Of a DNA stretch of 64,000 nt, positions 36,555 through 47,107 are shown piece by piece. The stretch is from Paraburkholderia graminis C4D1M. Lineage in GTDB: Bacteria; Pseudomonadota; Gammaproteobacteria; Burkholderiales; Burkholderiaceae. Within the stretch, counting starts at the first letter, position 1. Each line of letters begins with the position of its first letter. The notes beneath the pieces were generated by a model. It saw nothing but the letters and a program-made list of their open reading frames with translations, was not told where the DNA came from and did no database searches. Where the stretch lies: the NCBI RefSeq assembly GCF_000172415.1, contig NZ_ABLD01000002.1, forward strand, positions 372,001-436,000, read 5' to 3'. The translations under genes were made by a program, and so were the position numbers.

Positions 36555-37190
36555 ATGTCGACTATTCTGATTATCGATGACCACCCAGCGTTCCGGATGA
36601 TTGTCCGGTTGCAGCTCATGCAACTGCTTAGCGTCGAACAAGTGGTCGAGGCGGACAACGGCCAGACCGCTGTCGAGATGGCTCGCCAATACAAGCCCGA
36701 CCTCGCGATACTCGACCTGGACATTCCGCGCATCAGCGGACTCGATGTGATTCCGCGTCTGAAGCTCGTGCATCCGTCGATTCGCCTGATGGTGCTGTCG
36801 GGCCACGACGCGGCGACCTTCGCGCCGCGCGCAATGCGTTCGGGCGTTCACGGCTTCGTCGGCAAGTCGCAGGACATGAAGGAAATCTTGCGCGGCGTCG
36901 AAGCGGTGCTCGCGGGCTATACGGTTTTTCCGGTCGGACCCAACGGCGCGAGCATTGCGCCGGGCATGGCGCCGAGCGGCGAGGAAGGCCGGATCATGCT
37001 GCTGTCCGACAAGGAACTCGTCATTTTGCAGATGCTCTCGCGGGGCATGTCGAACAAGGCGATCGGCGACGCGCTCTTCATGAGCGACAAGACCGTGAGC
37101 ACTTACAAGAGCCGCATCCAGGAGAAGCTCGGGGTGTCGTCGCTCGCAGCGTTGATCGAGTTTGCTTCGTTGCACAAGCTGATCAGCTAG
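36555..37190 (+). CDS. LuxR-type response regulator, EvgA/FimZ-like
   Basis: This 211-residue regulator has an N-terminal receiver domain (acidic pocket DD near residues 8-9, phospho-acceptor Asp in LAILDLDIP near residue 55, Lys in FVGKS) and a C-terminal LuxR helix-turn-helix (DKELVILQMLSRGMSNKAIGDALFMSDKTVSTYKSRI). ATG 36555 is chosen because AGGAG lies 11 bases upstream; ATG 36546 is only 2 bases from it. No histidine kinase gene is adjacent, but a stand-alone Hpt protein is encoded 11 bases downstream, so a phosphorelay is likely. Confidence 0.92.
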   Translation: MSTILIIDDHPAFRMIVRLQLMQLLSVEQVVEADNGQTAVEMARQYKPDLAILDLDIPRISGLDVIPRLKLVHPSIRLMVLSGHDAATFAPRAMRSGVHGFVGKSQDMKEILRGVEAVLAGYTVFPVGPNGASIAPGMAPSGEEGRIMLLSDKELVILQMLSRGMSNKAIGDALFMSDKTVSTYKSRIQEKLGVSSLAALIEFASLHKLIS

Positions 37191-37201
37191 TTCCACGCGC
37201 T

Positions 37202-37747
37202 ATGAACAAGACCAGTCTGCATTGCGGCGAAGGCGCCGATTGTCACCAGCCGGCGCAGCGCGCTGTTGAGCTGGAAGGCGCGCGCGCAACGCAGCAGGTC
37301 ACCCTCCCCGCTGTTGGGAGAAGCACGTCGCGGGCTGACGCTAACGCGCGGCCGTCCGACTCGTGCGAGCAGGCTCGTGATTCCGGCAAACGCGTGAGTC
37401 CTTCTTTCGAGCCATTCGATCGCCGCTATCTTGATGCACTGATCCACGAAGGGATCGATCTCGGCGCATTTCTCGAAGGATGGTGCGTAGCGATGCGCAA
37501 CGATCTCGACCGTCTCGGCAATCTGCAAAGCGAAGGCGATTTCGACGATTTACCGCCTTTGTTGCACAGACTCAGCGGGGCGCTAGGGCTTGTCGGCGCG
37601 CATAGTTTGATGGACGCATTGCGGCGCGTACCCACCACGCGATCCGAGCCCACTTGCAAATCAATTGATGCGCTTGCCGCACGCATGCGAGCGCTGATCG
37701 AGCAACTCGAAGGCGGGCGTGACGAACACCGGAGCGCACGACCATGA
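37202..37747 (+). CDS. stand-alone histidine phosphotransfer (Hpt) protein
   Basis: This 181-residue protein has a disordered N-terminal 65-70 residues and then a helical Hpt-like domain. The motif is HRLSGALGLVG with the putative phospho-His122; the usual Lys after the Leu is Ser125. A Hpt domain relays phosphate between a hybrid kinase and a response regulator, here most likely the LuxR-type regulator 11 bases upstream. Its stop overlaps the next start as ATGA. The domain call is mine from the motif and helical pattern. Confidence 0.7.
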   Translation: MNKTSLHCGEGADCHQPAQRAVELEGARATQQVTLPAVGRSTSRADANARPSDSCEQARDSGKRVSPSFEPFDRRYLDALIHEGIDLGAFLEGWCVAMRNDLDRLGNLQSEGDFDDLPPLLHRLSGALGLVGAHSLMDALRRVPTTRSEPTCKSIDALAARMRALIEQLEGGRDEHRSARP

Positions 37748-38781
37748 ACAGGCCGTTGGCCTTGATCGAGGGCGCGCTTGCGCTTCCCAGCTCGCGTCCG
37801 CTGTCCGGTTTGCCGCCGCCTTTCGGCTCGTGGCGACGGTCGGCGTCGTACACGCAGGAGCGCGTCCCGCAACCGGCAATGCCGGGCGTGCCGCAATACA
37901 CGCCAAGGTCGCAACCTCGCCGACGGAATCCACCGAACAACAGGTTCCGATTCTTCTACAAGTTGCCGCAGCGGCCCAATTCGGACAGCCGTTTCGACGA
38001 GCAATTGGCAGAAGCGCGCCATTATCTCCAGGCGGACTACGTGCGTCCGCATTCGTCGCGTTCGGATCGGATGCTTGGTGCCGCGATCTTCGTGGGCTGC
38101 AGCATTGCGCTCGCGTGGCTGCTGGCGACCTGTTCCACGCATGACGTCGCCGATCAATTCGCAACAGCGGCAAAGCCGTCTGCAACGTCGACACGTACTG
38201 GCCGCGTGACAGTTCAGCCATTAGCAGATGTCCAGCCGGACGCACTCAAGCCGATGCCACGCGTGGCAGAAGCGCCTCAACGTACTGCGCAGGCGCAGGC
38301 GCAGGCGTCATCGTCAGTGACGGCTCGGTCACCGCAAGCCGCACATCGCGTCGACACAGCGAGTTCGCCGCAACAACGTGCCGACTCGCAGCGTAACGCC
38401 GGTACGCAACGCCATATCGCCGCGGACAACCGCTTGGCAAAAGCGTATCGCACTGCGACAGCGACAGCGGCGCTGGCGAATCGCGTGGAAATCGAAAGAC
38501 AGCGTCGCGGATCGAACCACTCGATTGATTCGCTGGCGAGCTCTTCGATATCGAGGGGACAGGCGCAACCCAAGCGGCCCACACCGCGAACTCTCGCAAA
38601 CGACTCAACCGAGAACGCGGCACTGTTCGATTGGGCCGCTCAACAGCGGCGCGCAAACGCCAACACACGTGCAACGTCGCCGGCATCTTCGCAAGCCGAC
38701 TCCGACTGGAATGCTCACATGACGCAGCGCCGGATTACCGACAATCCCGCCGCTTTCCAGGCCGACCGCGCGCAACCATAA
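37744..38781 (+). CDS. hypothetical single-pass membrane protein coupled to the Hpt gene
   Basis: I do not recognise a family. The 345-residue protein has a Pro/Arg-rich N-terminal 100 residues, a transmembrane helix at about 110-130 (MLGAAIFVGCSIALAWLLATC), and a long Gln/Ala/Ser/Arg-rich tail without clear domains. ATG 37744 overlaps the Hpt stop as ATGA, which argues for a real, coupled gene. Its tail would be periplasmic if the basic N-terminus stays inside. The low-complexity tail makes the reading frame less certain there. Confidence 0.6.
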   Translation: MNRPLALIEGALALPSSRPLSGLPPPFGSWRRSASYTQERVPQPAMPGVPQYTPRSQPRRRNPPNNRFRFFYKLPQRPNSDSRFDEQLAEARHYLQADYVRPHSSRSDRMLGAAIFVGCSIALAWLLATCSTHDVADQFATAAKPSATSTRTGRVTVQPLADVQPDALKPMPRVAEAPQRTAQAQAQASSSVTARSPQAAHRVDTASSPQQRADSQRNAGTQRHIAADNRLAKAYRTATATAALANRVEIERQRRGSNHSIDSLASSSISRGQAQPKRPTPRTLANDSTENAALFDWAAQQRRANANTRATSPASSQADSDWNAHMTQRRITDNPAAFQADRAQP

Positions 38782-38800
38782 GCGCTAAAACCATCGACGA

Positions 38801-38827
38801 AAAAAAAGCCCGACCAAGGTCGGGCTT
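38801..38827 (-). terminator. rho-independent terminator of acnA
   Basis: The 10-base arms AAGCCCGACC and GGTCGGGCTT around AA are preceded on the plus strand by an A-run at 38800-38807. Read on the minus strand this is a strong stem followed by a long T-run, about 70 bases after the acnA stop. Confidence 0.92.
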
Positions 38828-38898
38828 CAAAAGTCGGCTGCGCCCTCCACAGGACGCAGCCCCTGCAAAACAGCAAGCTGTTTGCGTCGTCGCGAGCC

Positions 38899-41616
38899 TT
38901 AAGCAGCCAGCAGCGAACGCAGCACGAACGGCAGAATACCGCCGTGCTTGTAGTAGTCGACTTCGATCGGCGTGTCGATACGCAGCAGCACCGGCACGCG
39001 CTTCTCCTGGCCGTCCTTGCCGCGAATCACCAGCGTCACTTCCTGTTGCGGCTTGAAGTCCGCGCCCAGGCCTTCGATGTCGTACGTTTCTTCGCCGGTA
39101 ATGCCGAGCGATTGCACGCTGTCCGAGCCCTTGAATTGCAGCGGCAGAACGCCCATGCCGACCAGGTTCGAACGGTGAATCCGCTCGAAGCTGCGTGCGA
39201 CCACAGCCTTCACGCCCAGCAGTTGCGTGCCCTTTGCCGCCCAGTCGCGCGACGAGCCCGTGCCGTACTCTTCGCCCGCGAACACGATGGTCGGCGTGCC
39301 GGCGTCGATGTACTTCATCGCTGCATCATAGATGGACAGTTGTTCGCCGCTCGGCTGGTGAATCGTCAGGCCGCCTTCCACGCGCGAACCGTCTGCCTTC
39401 GCCGGGATCATCAGGTTCTTGATCCGGACGTTCGCGAACGTGCCGCGCATCATCACGTCGTGGTTGCCGCGGCGCGAGCCGTAGCTGTTGAAGTCGGCCT
39501 TCTGCACGCCGTTTGCCTTCAGCCACTTGCCTGCCGGCGAGTCTTCCTTGATCGAGCCAGCCGGGCTGATGTGGTCGGTCGTGACCGAGTCACCGAAAAT
39601 GCCCAGCGCGCGCGCGTTCTTCACGGCGGCGATGCTGTCGGCCGGCGTCATCGAGAAGTCGTCGCCGAAGAACGGCGGCTCTGCAATGTACGTCGACTTC
39701 GGCCAGTCGTAGACCTGACCTTCCTCGCCTTCGATCTTGCTCCACAGGTCGCCCTTCTTGGTCAGCGACGAGTAGTTCTTGCGGAACGCTTCGGCGTCGA
39801 GCGCGAACTTGAGCAGGTCGTTGACTTCGTCGCTGGTCGGCCAGATGTCGCCGAGGTAGACGTCCTTGCCGCCCTTGCCCTTGCCGACCGGTTCGGTCAT
39901 CAGGTCGCGCGTGATGTTGCCGGCGATCGCGTAAGCCACGACCAGCGGCGGCGAAGCCAGGAAGTTCGCGCGGATGTTCGGGTGAATACGCGCTTCGAAA
40001 TTACGGTTGCCCGACAGCACGGCAGCCGCGACGATGTCGTTCTTCGTGATCGCTTCGTTCAGTTCCGGCGTCAGGTCGCCCGCGTTGCCGATACAGGTCG
40101 TGCAACCGTAAGCGGCCAGCGTGAAGCCGAGCTTGTCGAGGTACGGCAGCAGGCCGGTCTTCGTCAGATACTCGGTGACGATACGCGATCCCGGAGCCAG
40201 CGACGTCTTGATGTGCGGAGCGACCGTCAGGCCAGCTTCGACCGCCTTCTTCGCGAGCAGGCCGGCAGCCAGCAGCACGCTCGGGTTCGACGTGTTCGTG
40301 CACGACGTGATCGCGGCGATCAGCACGTCGCCGTTCTTCACGTTGACGCCGTTGGTCGTCGTGTATTGCGCGTTCAGATCGTCGGGCTTCTTCGCAAAGC
40401 CGTTTTCGGCAACCGGCTTCGAGAACAGGTCGCTGAACGTCGACTTCACATGACCGATTTCGATGCGGTCTTGCGGACGCTTCGGGCCTGCCAGCGACGG
40501 CGCGACGGTGCCGAGATCCAGCGTGACGACCTTCGTGTAGTCGATGTCGCCGTCCTTCGGAATGCCGAACAGGTTCTGAGCCTTGAAGTAGTTCTGGAAC
40601 GCCGAGATTTCTGCGTCCGTGCGGCCCGTGCCCTTGAAGTAGTCGATGGTTTTTTCGTCGACCGGGAAAAAGCCCATGGTCGCGCCGTATTCCGGCGCCA
40701 TGTTGCCGATCGTCGCGCGGTCCGGCAGCGACAGCGAGCGCGTGCCTTCGCCGAAGAACTCGACGAACTTGCCGACAACCTTCTCTTTACGCAGCAGTTC
40801 GGTGATGGTCAGCACCAGGTCGGTTGCCGTCACGCCTTCGCGCAGCTTGCCCTTCAGGTGCACGCCGACCACGTCCGGCGTCAGGAAGTACACCGGCTGG
40901 CCGAGCATGCCGGCTTCAGCTTCGATACCGCCCACGCCCCAGCCGACCACGCCGATGCCGTTGATCATCGTCGTGTGGCTGTCCGTGCCGACCAGCGAAT
41001 CCGGGTAGTACACGGTGTCCGTGCCGTCGGCCTTCTTGTGCACGCCGCGTGCGAGGTACTCGAGGTTCACCTGGTGAACGATGCCGACGCCCGGCGGCAC
41101 GACCTTGAACGTGTCGAATGCCTGCATGCCCCACTTCATGAACTGGTAGCGCTCGTTATTGCGCTGGAATTCCAGTTTCATGTTCAGGTCGAGCGCGTTC
41201 TTTTCGCGGAAGTGGTCAATCTGCACCGAGTGATCGACGACCAGATCGACCGGCACCAGCGGCTCGATCGACTTCGGATTCTTGCCCACGCGCTTCGCGA
41301 CGCCGCGCATTGCAGCGATGTCGGCGAGCAGCGGCACGCCGGTGAAGTCCTGCAGCACCACGCGCGACACGACGAACGGGATTTCGTCGACGCGTGCCGC
41401 CGTCGGCTTCCAGTTCGCCAGTTGCGTGATGTGTTCTTCGGCGATTTTCTTGCCGTCGTAGTTACGCAGCACCGATTCCAGCACGATTCGGATCGAAACC
41501 GGCAGGCGGTCGATCTTGATGTTCAGTGCCTTGCCGAGTTGCGGCAGGGAGTAGAACTTGCCTTTGCCGGAACCGCTGTCGAATTCCTTGAGCGTTTTGT
41601 GGAGGTTGTGGGCCAT
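38899..41616 (-). CDS. acnA: aconitate hydratase A
   Basis: This 905-residue [4Fe-4S] enzyme converts citrate to isocitrate through cis-aconitate in the TCA cycle, and can also act on 2-methylcitrate intermediates. The cluster cysteines are in [14 protein letters not shown] and [10 protein letters not shown]; a [12 protein letters not shown] stretch marks the C-terminal domain. The length is normal for AcnA/IRP-type aconitases. ATG 41616 has GGAAAA upstream. It is last in the minus-strand run after prpD and is followed by a strong terminator. Confidence 0.96.
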   Translation of the reverse strand: MAHNLHKTLKEFDSGSGKGKFYSLPQLGKALNIKIDRLPVSIRIVLESVLRNYDGKKIAEEHITQLANWKPTAARVDEIPFVVSRVVLQDFTGVPLLADIAAMRGVAKRVGKNPKSIEPLVPVDLVVDHSVQIDHFREKNALDLNMKLEFQRNNERYQFMKWGMQAFDTFKVVPPGVGIVHQVNLEYLARGVHKKADGTDTVYYPDSLVGTDSHTTMINGIGVVGWGVGGIEAEAGMLGQPVYFLTPDVVGVHLKGKLREGVTATDLVLTITELLRKEKVVGKFVEFFGEGTRSLSLPDRATIGNMAPEYGATMGFFPVDEKTIDYFKGTGRTDAEISAFQNYFKAQNLFGIPKDGDIDYTKVVTLDLGTVAPSLAGPKRPQDRIEIGHVKSTFSDLFSKPVAENGFAKKPDDLNAQYTTTNGVNVKNGDVLIAAITSCTNTSNPSVLLAAGLLAKKAVEAGLTVAPHIKTSLAPGSRIVTEYLTKTGLLPYLDKLGFTLAAYGCTTCIGNAGDLTPELNEAITKNDIVAAAVLSGNRNFEARIHPNIRANFLASPPLVVAYAIAGNITRDLMTEPVGKGKGGKDVYLGDIWPTSDEVNDLLKFALDAEAFRKNYSSLTKKGDLWSKIEGEEGQVYDWPKSTYIAEPPFFGDDFSMTPADSIAAVKNARALGIFGDSVTTDHISPAGSIKEDSPAGKWLKANGVQKADFNSYGSRRGNHDVMMRGTFANVRIKNLMIPAKADGSRVEGGLTIHQPSGEQLSIYDAAMKYIDAGTPTIVFAGEEYGTGSSRDWAAKGTQLLGVKAVVARSFERIHRSNLVGMGVLPLQFKGSDSVQSLGITGEETYDIEGLGADFKPQQEVTLVIRGKDGQEKRVPVLLRIDTPIEVDYYKHGGILPFVLRSLLAA

Positions 41617-41661
41617 GGTGTTTTCCTTGGTTTGATCGCGGAACTACAGTACTTAACTTGA

Positions 41662-43113
41662 CTAGATGACGTACAAATCGACGTACTCATTGACCGGCAT
41701 GGCTTCGAGCCGCGCCTGATCCAGCGACACGTCGAGGATCGCCAGTTGTTGCTTGACCGGGAAGCGGCGCGCGAGGTTGGTCCTGAACTTCTCGACCAGC
41801 AACGGAATTCCGTCTTCGCGACGACGCTTATGACCGATCGGGTATTCGACTACGACTTCGTCGAACCGCGATCCGTCGTTGAATTCGATCGTCAGTGCAT
41901 TGGCGATCGAACGCTTCTCGGGATCGTGGTAATCCTTCGTGAACTGCGCGTCTTCGACGCATTGCATTTTGGCGCGCAGCACATCGATACGCGCGTCTTG
42001 CGCGACCGAATCTTCGTAATCGGCAGCCGTCACGCGGCCGAAGATCAGCGGCACCGCGATCATGTACTGAATGCAATGATCGCGGTCGGCCGGATTATTG
42101 AGCGGACCTTTTTTATCGATGATGCGAATCGCGGCTTCGTGCGTGCGGATCGTGATCTTGCGGATGTCGTCCACATGCTTGCCGTGCGCGACGAGCTGCG
42201 CCTGCAACGTCATGGCCGCTTCGACGGCGGTCTGCGCGTGGAACTCGGCCGGAAACGAGATCTTGAAGAGCACGTTTTCCATCACATAGGAGCCGTACGG
42301 GCGCTGGAATTTGAACGCGTTGCTCTTGAAGAGCACATCGTAAAAGCCCCACGTCTTCGCCGTCAGCACCGACGGATAGCCCATCTCGCCAGTTTTCGAA
42401 ATGAGCGCGAGACGTACGGCGCGCGAGGTCGCGTCGCCGGCGGCCCATGATTTGCGCGAGCCGGTGTTCGGCGCATGGCGGTACGTGCGCAGCGCTTGCC
42501 CGTCGACGAGCGCCTGCGAGACCGCGTTGATGAGCTCGTCGCGCGTGAGGCCGATCAACTGACCGACGACCGCCGTGGACGCGAGCTTCACCAGCAATAC
42601 ATGATCGAGCCCGACCTTGTTAAAGGAGTTTTCGAGCGCGATACAGCCTTGAATTTCGTGCGCCTTGATCATCGCGATCAACACGTCTTTCATCGTCAGC
42701 GGCGCTTTGCCCGCTGCGATGGCCGTACGCGAGAGCCAGTCGGCTGTCGCGAGAATTCCGCCGAGGTTATCCGATGGATGACCCCATTCGGCGGCAAGCC
42801 AGGTGTCGTTGAAGTCGAGCCAGCGGATCATCGCGCCGATGTTGAAGGCGGCCTGAACCGGGTCGAGCTGGAACGACGTGCCCGGCACCTTGGCGCCGTT
42901 GGGGACGATCGTGCCCGGCACGATGGGTCCCAACAGCTTGGTGCAGGCAGGGTAGGTGAGCGCCTCGAGTCCGCAGCCGAGCGTATCGATCAGGCAATGA
43001 CGCGCGGTTTCCAGCGCGAGCGCGCTGTCGATCGGATAGTCCAGAACGTAGTCGACGATATCGACCAGGACTTTGTCCGGGTCGGGTCGCACGTTGGAAA
43101 TCGGAGCGGACAT
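41662..43113 (-). CDS. prpD: 2-methylcitrate dehydratase
   Basis: This 483-residue protein belongs to the MmgE/PrpD family and closely follows Escherichia coli PrpD in length and in stretches such as [38 protein letters not shown] and the C-terminal [12 protein letters not shown]. PrpD dehydrates 2-methylcitrate to 2-methyl-cis-aconitate and has some aconitase activity. Here it lies between acnA (45 bases downstream) and a small exported-protein gene, not next to prpB. The role in propionate breakdown is likely but may be shared with another locus. Confidence 0.93.
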   Translation of the reverse strand: MSAPISNVRPDPDKVLVDIVDYVLDYPIDSALALETARHCLIDTLGCGLEALTYPACTKLLGPIVPGTIVPNGAKVPGTSFQLDPVQAAFNIGAMIRWLDFNDTWLAAEWGHPSDNLGGILATADWLSRTAIAAGKAPLTMKDVLIAMIKAHEIQGCIALENSFNKVGLDHVLLVKLASTAVVGQLIGLTRDELINAVSQALVDGQALRTYRHAPNTGSRKSWAAGDATSRAVRLALISKTGEMGYPSVLTAKTWGFYDVLFKSNAFKFQRPYGSYVMENVLFKISFPAEFHAQTAVEAAMTLQAQLVAHGKHVDDIRKITIRTHEAAIRIIDKKGPLNNPADRDHCIQYMIAVPLIFGRVTAADYEDSVAQDARIDVLRAKMQCVEDAQFTKDYHDPEKRSIANALTIEFNDGSRFDEVVVEYPIGHKRRREDGIPLLVEKFRTNLARRFPVKQQLAILDVSLDQARLEAMPVNEYVDLYVI

Positions 43114-43138
43114 CGAGAGCTCTTCCTGATGACGACAG

Positions 43139-43642
43139 TTAGTTCGTCTTGTTGATCGCGTTCGATTGCGTCGGAGCCGGCGCGCCTTGCACCATGGCTG
43201 CCGTCTTGCACTCGTCGGCGAGACGCGAGCTGTCCTTGTCCGAGAACAGCATGGCCTTCGTCGGGATCACGACGAGGTCCATGCCGGTGGCGGCGTCGTG
43301 GAAACGGTCTGCGCCCGTGGTCGTGGACTGACGCGGCAGATTGTAGTTCTTGTTCGCCCAGTGAACCGTGACGATCTGGTCACGCTTCATGTCGCCTTTC
43401 AGATCGAACGACAGGCCTTCGTTGCACGACCATTTTTCCGCGCCTTCCGGGATCGGATCGAGCTTCGCTTCCTTCACCGGGTTTGCCTTGCGCTTGATCA
43501 GACGGCGCGGCTGCGGCTTCTTGGCCACGGCCTTGGCGGCGGGCTTCGTGGTGGTCGCCGTTTGCGCGGCGGCGTCAGTCGCGACGGTCAGCATCGTCGT
43601 GGACAGGGCGCCAATCACGGCGGCGATCATCAACTTGTTCAT
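43139..43642 (-). CDS. exported protein resembling MliC/PliC lysozyme inhibitors
   Basis: This 167-residue protein has a signal peptide ending near DAAAQT (about residue 27). A Lys/Ala-rich linker follows, then a domain starting [15 protein letters not shown] and ending LADECKTAA. The pattern, a WxC start, a [15 protein letters not shown] middle and a closing Cys, resembles the inhibitor of c-type lysozyme fold, but the match is by eye. It is periplasmic if so. It sits between prpC and prpD on the same strand, 25 bases before prpD, which is a strange place for a wall-protection gene. Confidence 0.7.
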   Translation of the reverse strand: MNKLMIAAVIGALSTTMLTVATDAAAQTATTTKPAAKAVAKKPQPRRLIKRKANPVKEAKLDPIPEGAEKWSCNEGLSFDLKGDMKRDQIVTVHWANKNYNLPRQSTTTGADRFHDAATGMDLVVIPTKAMLFSDKDSSRLADECKTAAMVQGAPAPTQSNAINKTN

Positions 43643-43741
43643 GGAGAACCTTTCTATCTAATTTCAGTTAAACGGTACGCGGTCTACCGGTCCTGGCGGC
43701 CGCGGGGTTGAACTGCAGCGCCTTGAAGCGCACAGCGACCG

Positions 43742-44911
43742 CTATTTTCGCTTATTTAGCGGCACGTACTTCAAATTCTCAGGTCCGGTGTAATTAGCGC
43801 TCGGACGGATGATCTTGTTGTCGATCCGCTGCTCGATGATGTGCGCACTCCAGCCTGCAGTGCGTGCGATCACGAAGAGCGGTGTGAACATGGCCGTCGG
43901 CACGCCCATCATGTGGTACGAAACCGCGCTGAACCAGTCGAGATTCGGAAACATCTTTTTCACTTCAGCCATAACTGTTTCAAGACGCTCGGCGATATTG
44001 AACAGCTTGTTGTTGCCCGCTTCTTTCGACAGCTTCTTCGCGACTTCCTTGATGACCTTGTTGCGCGGGTCCGAGATCGTATACACCGGATGACCGAAGC
44101 CGATCACCACTTCCTTGTTCTCGACGCGTCTACGAATGTCGGCTTCCGCTTCGTCGGGCGTCTGATAGCGCGACTGGATTTCGAACGCCACTTCATTGGC
44201 GCCACCGTGTTTCGGGCCACGCAGCGCGCCGATTGCGCCGGTAATTGCCGAGTAAATGTCCGAACCCGTGCCCGCGATCACGCGGCCGGTGAACGTCGAC
44301 GCGTTGAACTCGTGTTCGGCATACAGATTGAGCGACACATGCATCGCATCGACCCACGACTTCGGCGGCTCGACACCATGCAGCAGATGCAGGAAGTGGC
44401 CGCCGATCGAATCGTCGTCGGTTTCGACTTCGATGCGCTTGCCGTTGTGCGAATAGTGATACCAGTAGAGCAGCATCGAGCCGAGCGACGCCATCAGCTT
44501 GTCGGCGATGTCGCGCGCGCCCGGCAGGTTGTGATCGTCCTTTTCCGGCAGCACGGTGCCGAGCACGGACACGCCGGTGCGCATCACATCCATCGGATGC
44601 GCGGCGGCGGGAATCCATTCGAGTGCGGCCTTGACGTTCGCGGGCAGGCCGCGCAACGCCTTCAGCTTCGTCTTGTAGGCGGTGAGTTCAGCCTGCGTCG
44701 GCAGCTTTTCATGCACGAGCAGATACGCGATCTCTTCGAATTCGCAATTGCCCGCGATGTCGAGAATGTCGTAGCCGCGGTAATGCAGATCGTTGCCGGT
44801 CTTGCCGACCGTGCACAGCGCCGTGTTGCCCGCGGTCACGCCGGACAGCGCGACGGATTTTTTCGGTTTGAAGCCGCCTTGTACGCCGGCGGTTTGCGTT
44901 GTCTCGCTCAT
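43742..44911 (-). CDS. prpC: 2-methylcitrate synthase
   Basis: This 389-residue enzyme of the citrate synthase family condenses propionyl-CoA with oxaloacetate. The length equals E. coli PrpC, and it shares [23 protein letters not shown], the catalytic-His stretch in [22 protein letters not shown], and the Asp-containing [19 protein letters not shown] 44911 is chosen because AGGAGAC lies about 8 bases upstream. It follows the CoA ester lyase gene by 25 bases. It could also serve as a second citrate synthase, since these enzymes accept acetyl-CoA weakly. Confidence 0.94.
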   Translation of the reverse strand: MSETTQTAGVQGGFKPKKSVALSGVTAGNTALCTVGKTGNDLHYRGYDILDIAGNCEFEEIAYLLVHEKLPTQAELTAYKTKLKALRGLPANVKAALEWIPAAAHPMDVMRTGVSVLGTVLPEKDDHNLPGARDIADKLMASLGSMLLYWYHYSHNGKRIEVETDDDSIGGHFLHLLHGVEPPKSWVDAMHVSLNLYAEHEFNASTFTGRVIAGTGSDIYSAITGAIGALRGPKHGGANEVAFEIQSRYQTPDEAEADIRRRVENKEVVIGFGHPVYTISDPRNKVIKEVAKKLSKEAGNNKLFNIAERLETVMAEVKKMFPNLDWFSAVSYHMMGVPTAMFTPLFVIARTAGWSAHIIEQRIDNKIIRPSANYTGPENLKYVPLNKRK

Positions 44912-44936
44912 CTGCCGCTGTCTCCTGTTTGCGTGC

Positions 44937-45935
44937 TCATTGCTCCACGTCCCCGAAAAGCGGCGCGGCATCTTGCGGGATCGCGCGGCCGGTGGATCGC
45001 GCGCGACGCAGCACCGACCAGTAATAGCGGTAGCTCGCGCGGTCGTGCAAGGTGTCGCGATGGCGCGTGGGTCCCCATTGAGCGGACTGCGCGGCCAGCA
45101 GAATTTCGGCGGCGGTGGCGATTTCCTCGTCGCGCGGCGCGAACGCGCCCACGATGGCCTCAATCTGCGCGGGATGAATGCTCCACATGCGCGTGTAGCC
45201 GAATTCGTTGCGAGCCCGCGCGGCGTCGCTCGCGACCACGCTCATGTCGCGCACTTCGGTGCTGACGTTGTGCGACGGCACCTTGCCGTGCGCATGGCAA
45301 GCCGCTGAAATCTCCAGCTTCGCGCGCCGCACGAGCGGATGATCGAACTGGCCGGGCGAGCGCATGGCCGTGTCGGGAATCGCGCCGTTGTGCGCGGAGA
45401 CGAAATCCATCAGGCCGAAGCTCAATGCCTCGACGCCGGGCAACGCGGCGAGATCGAACACACGCGTGAGCGCGCCATGCGTTTCGACGAGCAGTTGCAC
45501 CGGGATGGCTTTTGCGATGCCAAGCTCACGCCGCGTGGCTTCGATGAACGCGACCATTTCCGCCGCGTCCAGCACGTTGCGGATTTTCGGCAGCGTGATG
45601 AAAGCAGGCGCTCGCTTCGCCGCGCGCAGAATCAGGCGCACGTCGTCACGCCAGTACGGGTGATCGTAGTCGTGAATCCGCACGCCGACGCGTCCGAAGC
45701 GGTCATGCTCGCTGCCGATGAGCGACGCGACCAACTCCGCATGCTCCGCTTCGCGGCCGACTTGCGCGCCGTCTTCGCAGTCGAGCGTGATGTCGAACAC
45801 GGGGCCCAGTTGCTGCTGCACCGCGAGCGATTTCAGCATCAGCTTTTCGCTGCCGGCGTAGTGATCGCAGGCAGGCAGCACAGCGGGCGGCACTTCGCCG
45901 TCAAACAGCACTTCGGCGGGTGTGAGGGCGCGCAT
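44937..45935 (-). CDS. HpcH/HpaI aldolase/citrate lyase-family CoA ester lyase
   Basis: This 332-residue enzyme has the TIM-barrel pattern of the citrate lyase beta/malyl-CoA lyase group: [11 protein letters not shown] near residues 50-60, [14 protein letters not shown], a metal-binding VETHGAL, and the C-terminal [17 protein letters not shown]. Members split malyl-CoA, citramalyl-CoA or related esters with Mg2+. Its place between mdh and prpC suggests a link to acetyl-CoA/propionyl-CoA metabolism. The exact substrate is open. ATG 45935 lies about 130 bases after the mdh terminator. Confidence 0.88.
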   Translation of the reverse strand: MRALTPAEVLFDGEVPPAVLPACDHYAGSEKLMLKSLAVQQQLGPVFDITLDCEDGAQVGREAEHAELVASLIGSEHDRFGRVGVRIHDYDHPYWRDDVRLILRAAKRAPAFITLPKIRNVLDAAEMVAFIEATRRELGIAKAIPVQLLVETHGALTRVFDLAALPGVEALSFGLMDFVSAHNGAIPDTAMRSPGQFDHPLVRRAKLEISAACHAHGKVPSHNVSTEVRDMSVVASDAARARNEFGYTRMWSIHPAQIEAIVGAFAPRDEEIATAAEILLAAQSAQWGPTRHRDTLHDRASYRYYWSVLRRARSTGRAIPQDAAPLFGDVEQ

Positions 45936-46031
45936 CTTCGGCGTCAGGGGCGTGGGTTTTGTTGAGGAAAACCGATTCGGGCGCGCTCTGTCCGGTCGTA
46001 CAGGCAGACAGGCAAAACGCGCTCGGATCAG

Positions 46032-46062
46032 GTGCGAATCGACTGGTCTGCTCGATTCGCAC
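46032..46062. other. second hairpin right after the mdh terminator
   Basis: GTGCGAATCGA (46032-46042) and TCGATTCGCAC (46052-46062) form a perfect 11-base stem with a 9-base loop. On the minus strand it begins a few bases after the T-run of the mdh terminator, so it lies in the leader of the CoA ester lyase gene. It could shield that leader or act in attenuation. Confidence 0.6.
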
Positions 46063-46063
46063 G

Positions 46064-46107
46064 AAAAAAACCGGAACCCGCCGCGGTGACGCTACGGAGT
46101 TCCGGTT
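46064..46107 (-). terminator. terminator of mdh
   Basis: On the minus strand AACCGGAAC (46107-46099) pairs with GTTCCGGTT, followed by a run of seven T. It lies about 17 bases after the mdh stop, so mdh may be transcribed apart from, or with partial read-through into, the genes downstream. Confidence 0.85.
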
Positions 46108-46123
46108 GGTCTGCATCAGGTGC

Positions 46124-47107
46124 TTAGCCGAGCAGATGCTGAACGCCTTCGCGTTCTTCCAGCAGTTCCTGCAGCGTGCCGTCCATCTTTTCGCGCGAGA
46201 ACGCGTCGATTTCCAGGCCTTCCACGCGCTTGTATTCGCCGTTTTCGCAGATCACCGGCACGCCGTAGACGATGTCTTCGGGAATGCCGTACGAGCCGTC
46301 CGACGGAATACCCATGGTGACCCACTTGCCGTTCGTGCCGAGCACCCAGTCACGCACGTGGTCGATTGCAGCGTTAGCCGCCGACGCCGCCGACGACAAA
46401 CCGCGTGCCTCGATGATCGCCGCGCCGCGCTTGCCGACGGTCGGGATAAACGTGTTGCGGTTCCATTCGTCGTCGTTGATCAGCTTGGTCAGGTTTTGAC
46501 CTTCTGCGGTCGCGAAGCGGAAGTCCGGGTACATGGTCGGCGAGTGGTTGCCCCACACAGCCAGCTTTTCGATCGAAGCGACCGGCTTGCCCGACTTCGC
46601 GGCCAGTTGCGACAGCGCGCGGTTGTGGTCCAGACGCAGCATGGCGGTGAAGTTCTTCTTCGGCAGGTCCGGTGCCGACTTCATCGCGATGTAGGCGTTC
46701 GTGTTGGCCGGGTTGCCGACCACCAGCACCTTCACGTCGCGGCTGGCGACTTCGTTCAGCGCCTTGCCTTGAACCGTGAAGATTTCGGCGTTTGCCGACA
46801 GCAGGTCTTTACGCTCCATGCCCTTCGAACGCGGACGCGCGCCGACCAGCAGGGCGACGTCGGCGTCTTTGAATGCGACCTTCGGGTCGTCCGTGATCAC
46901 GACGCCCGACAGCAGCGGGAATGCGCAATCATCCAGTTCCATCACGACGCCTTTGACGGCGCCTTGCGCTTGCGGCAGGTCGAGCAGTTGCAGGATCACC
47001 GGCTGATCCTTGCCGAGCAGATCACCATTGGCGATGCGGAACAGCAGGGAGTAAGCAATTTGACCTGCGGCGCCGGTGACGGCAACGCGCTTTGCGGGCT
47101 TAGCCAT
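46124..47107 (-). CDS. mdh: malate dehydrogenase
   Basis: This 327-residue NAD-dependent enzyme oxidises malate to oxaloacetate in the TCA cycle. It has the NAD motif [15 protein letters not shown] at residues 11-25, the substrate-Arg loop region [14 protein letters not shown], and catalytic His in [12 protein letters not shown]. The length matches the cytoplasmic-type MDH of beta-proteobacteria. GGAG lies before ATG 47107. A TATAGA box about 50 bases upstream may be its promoter. Confidence 0.96.

Noticed and set aside
38944..41661. A 905-codon open frame on the plus strand opposite acnA
   Set aside because: It mirrors acnA codon for codon, is rich in Arg, Val, His and Asp as antisense frames of GC-rich genes are, and shows no domain. 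acnA is certain.
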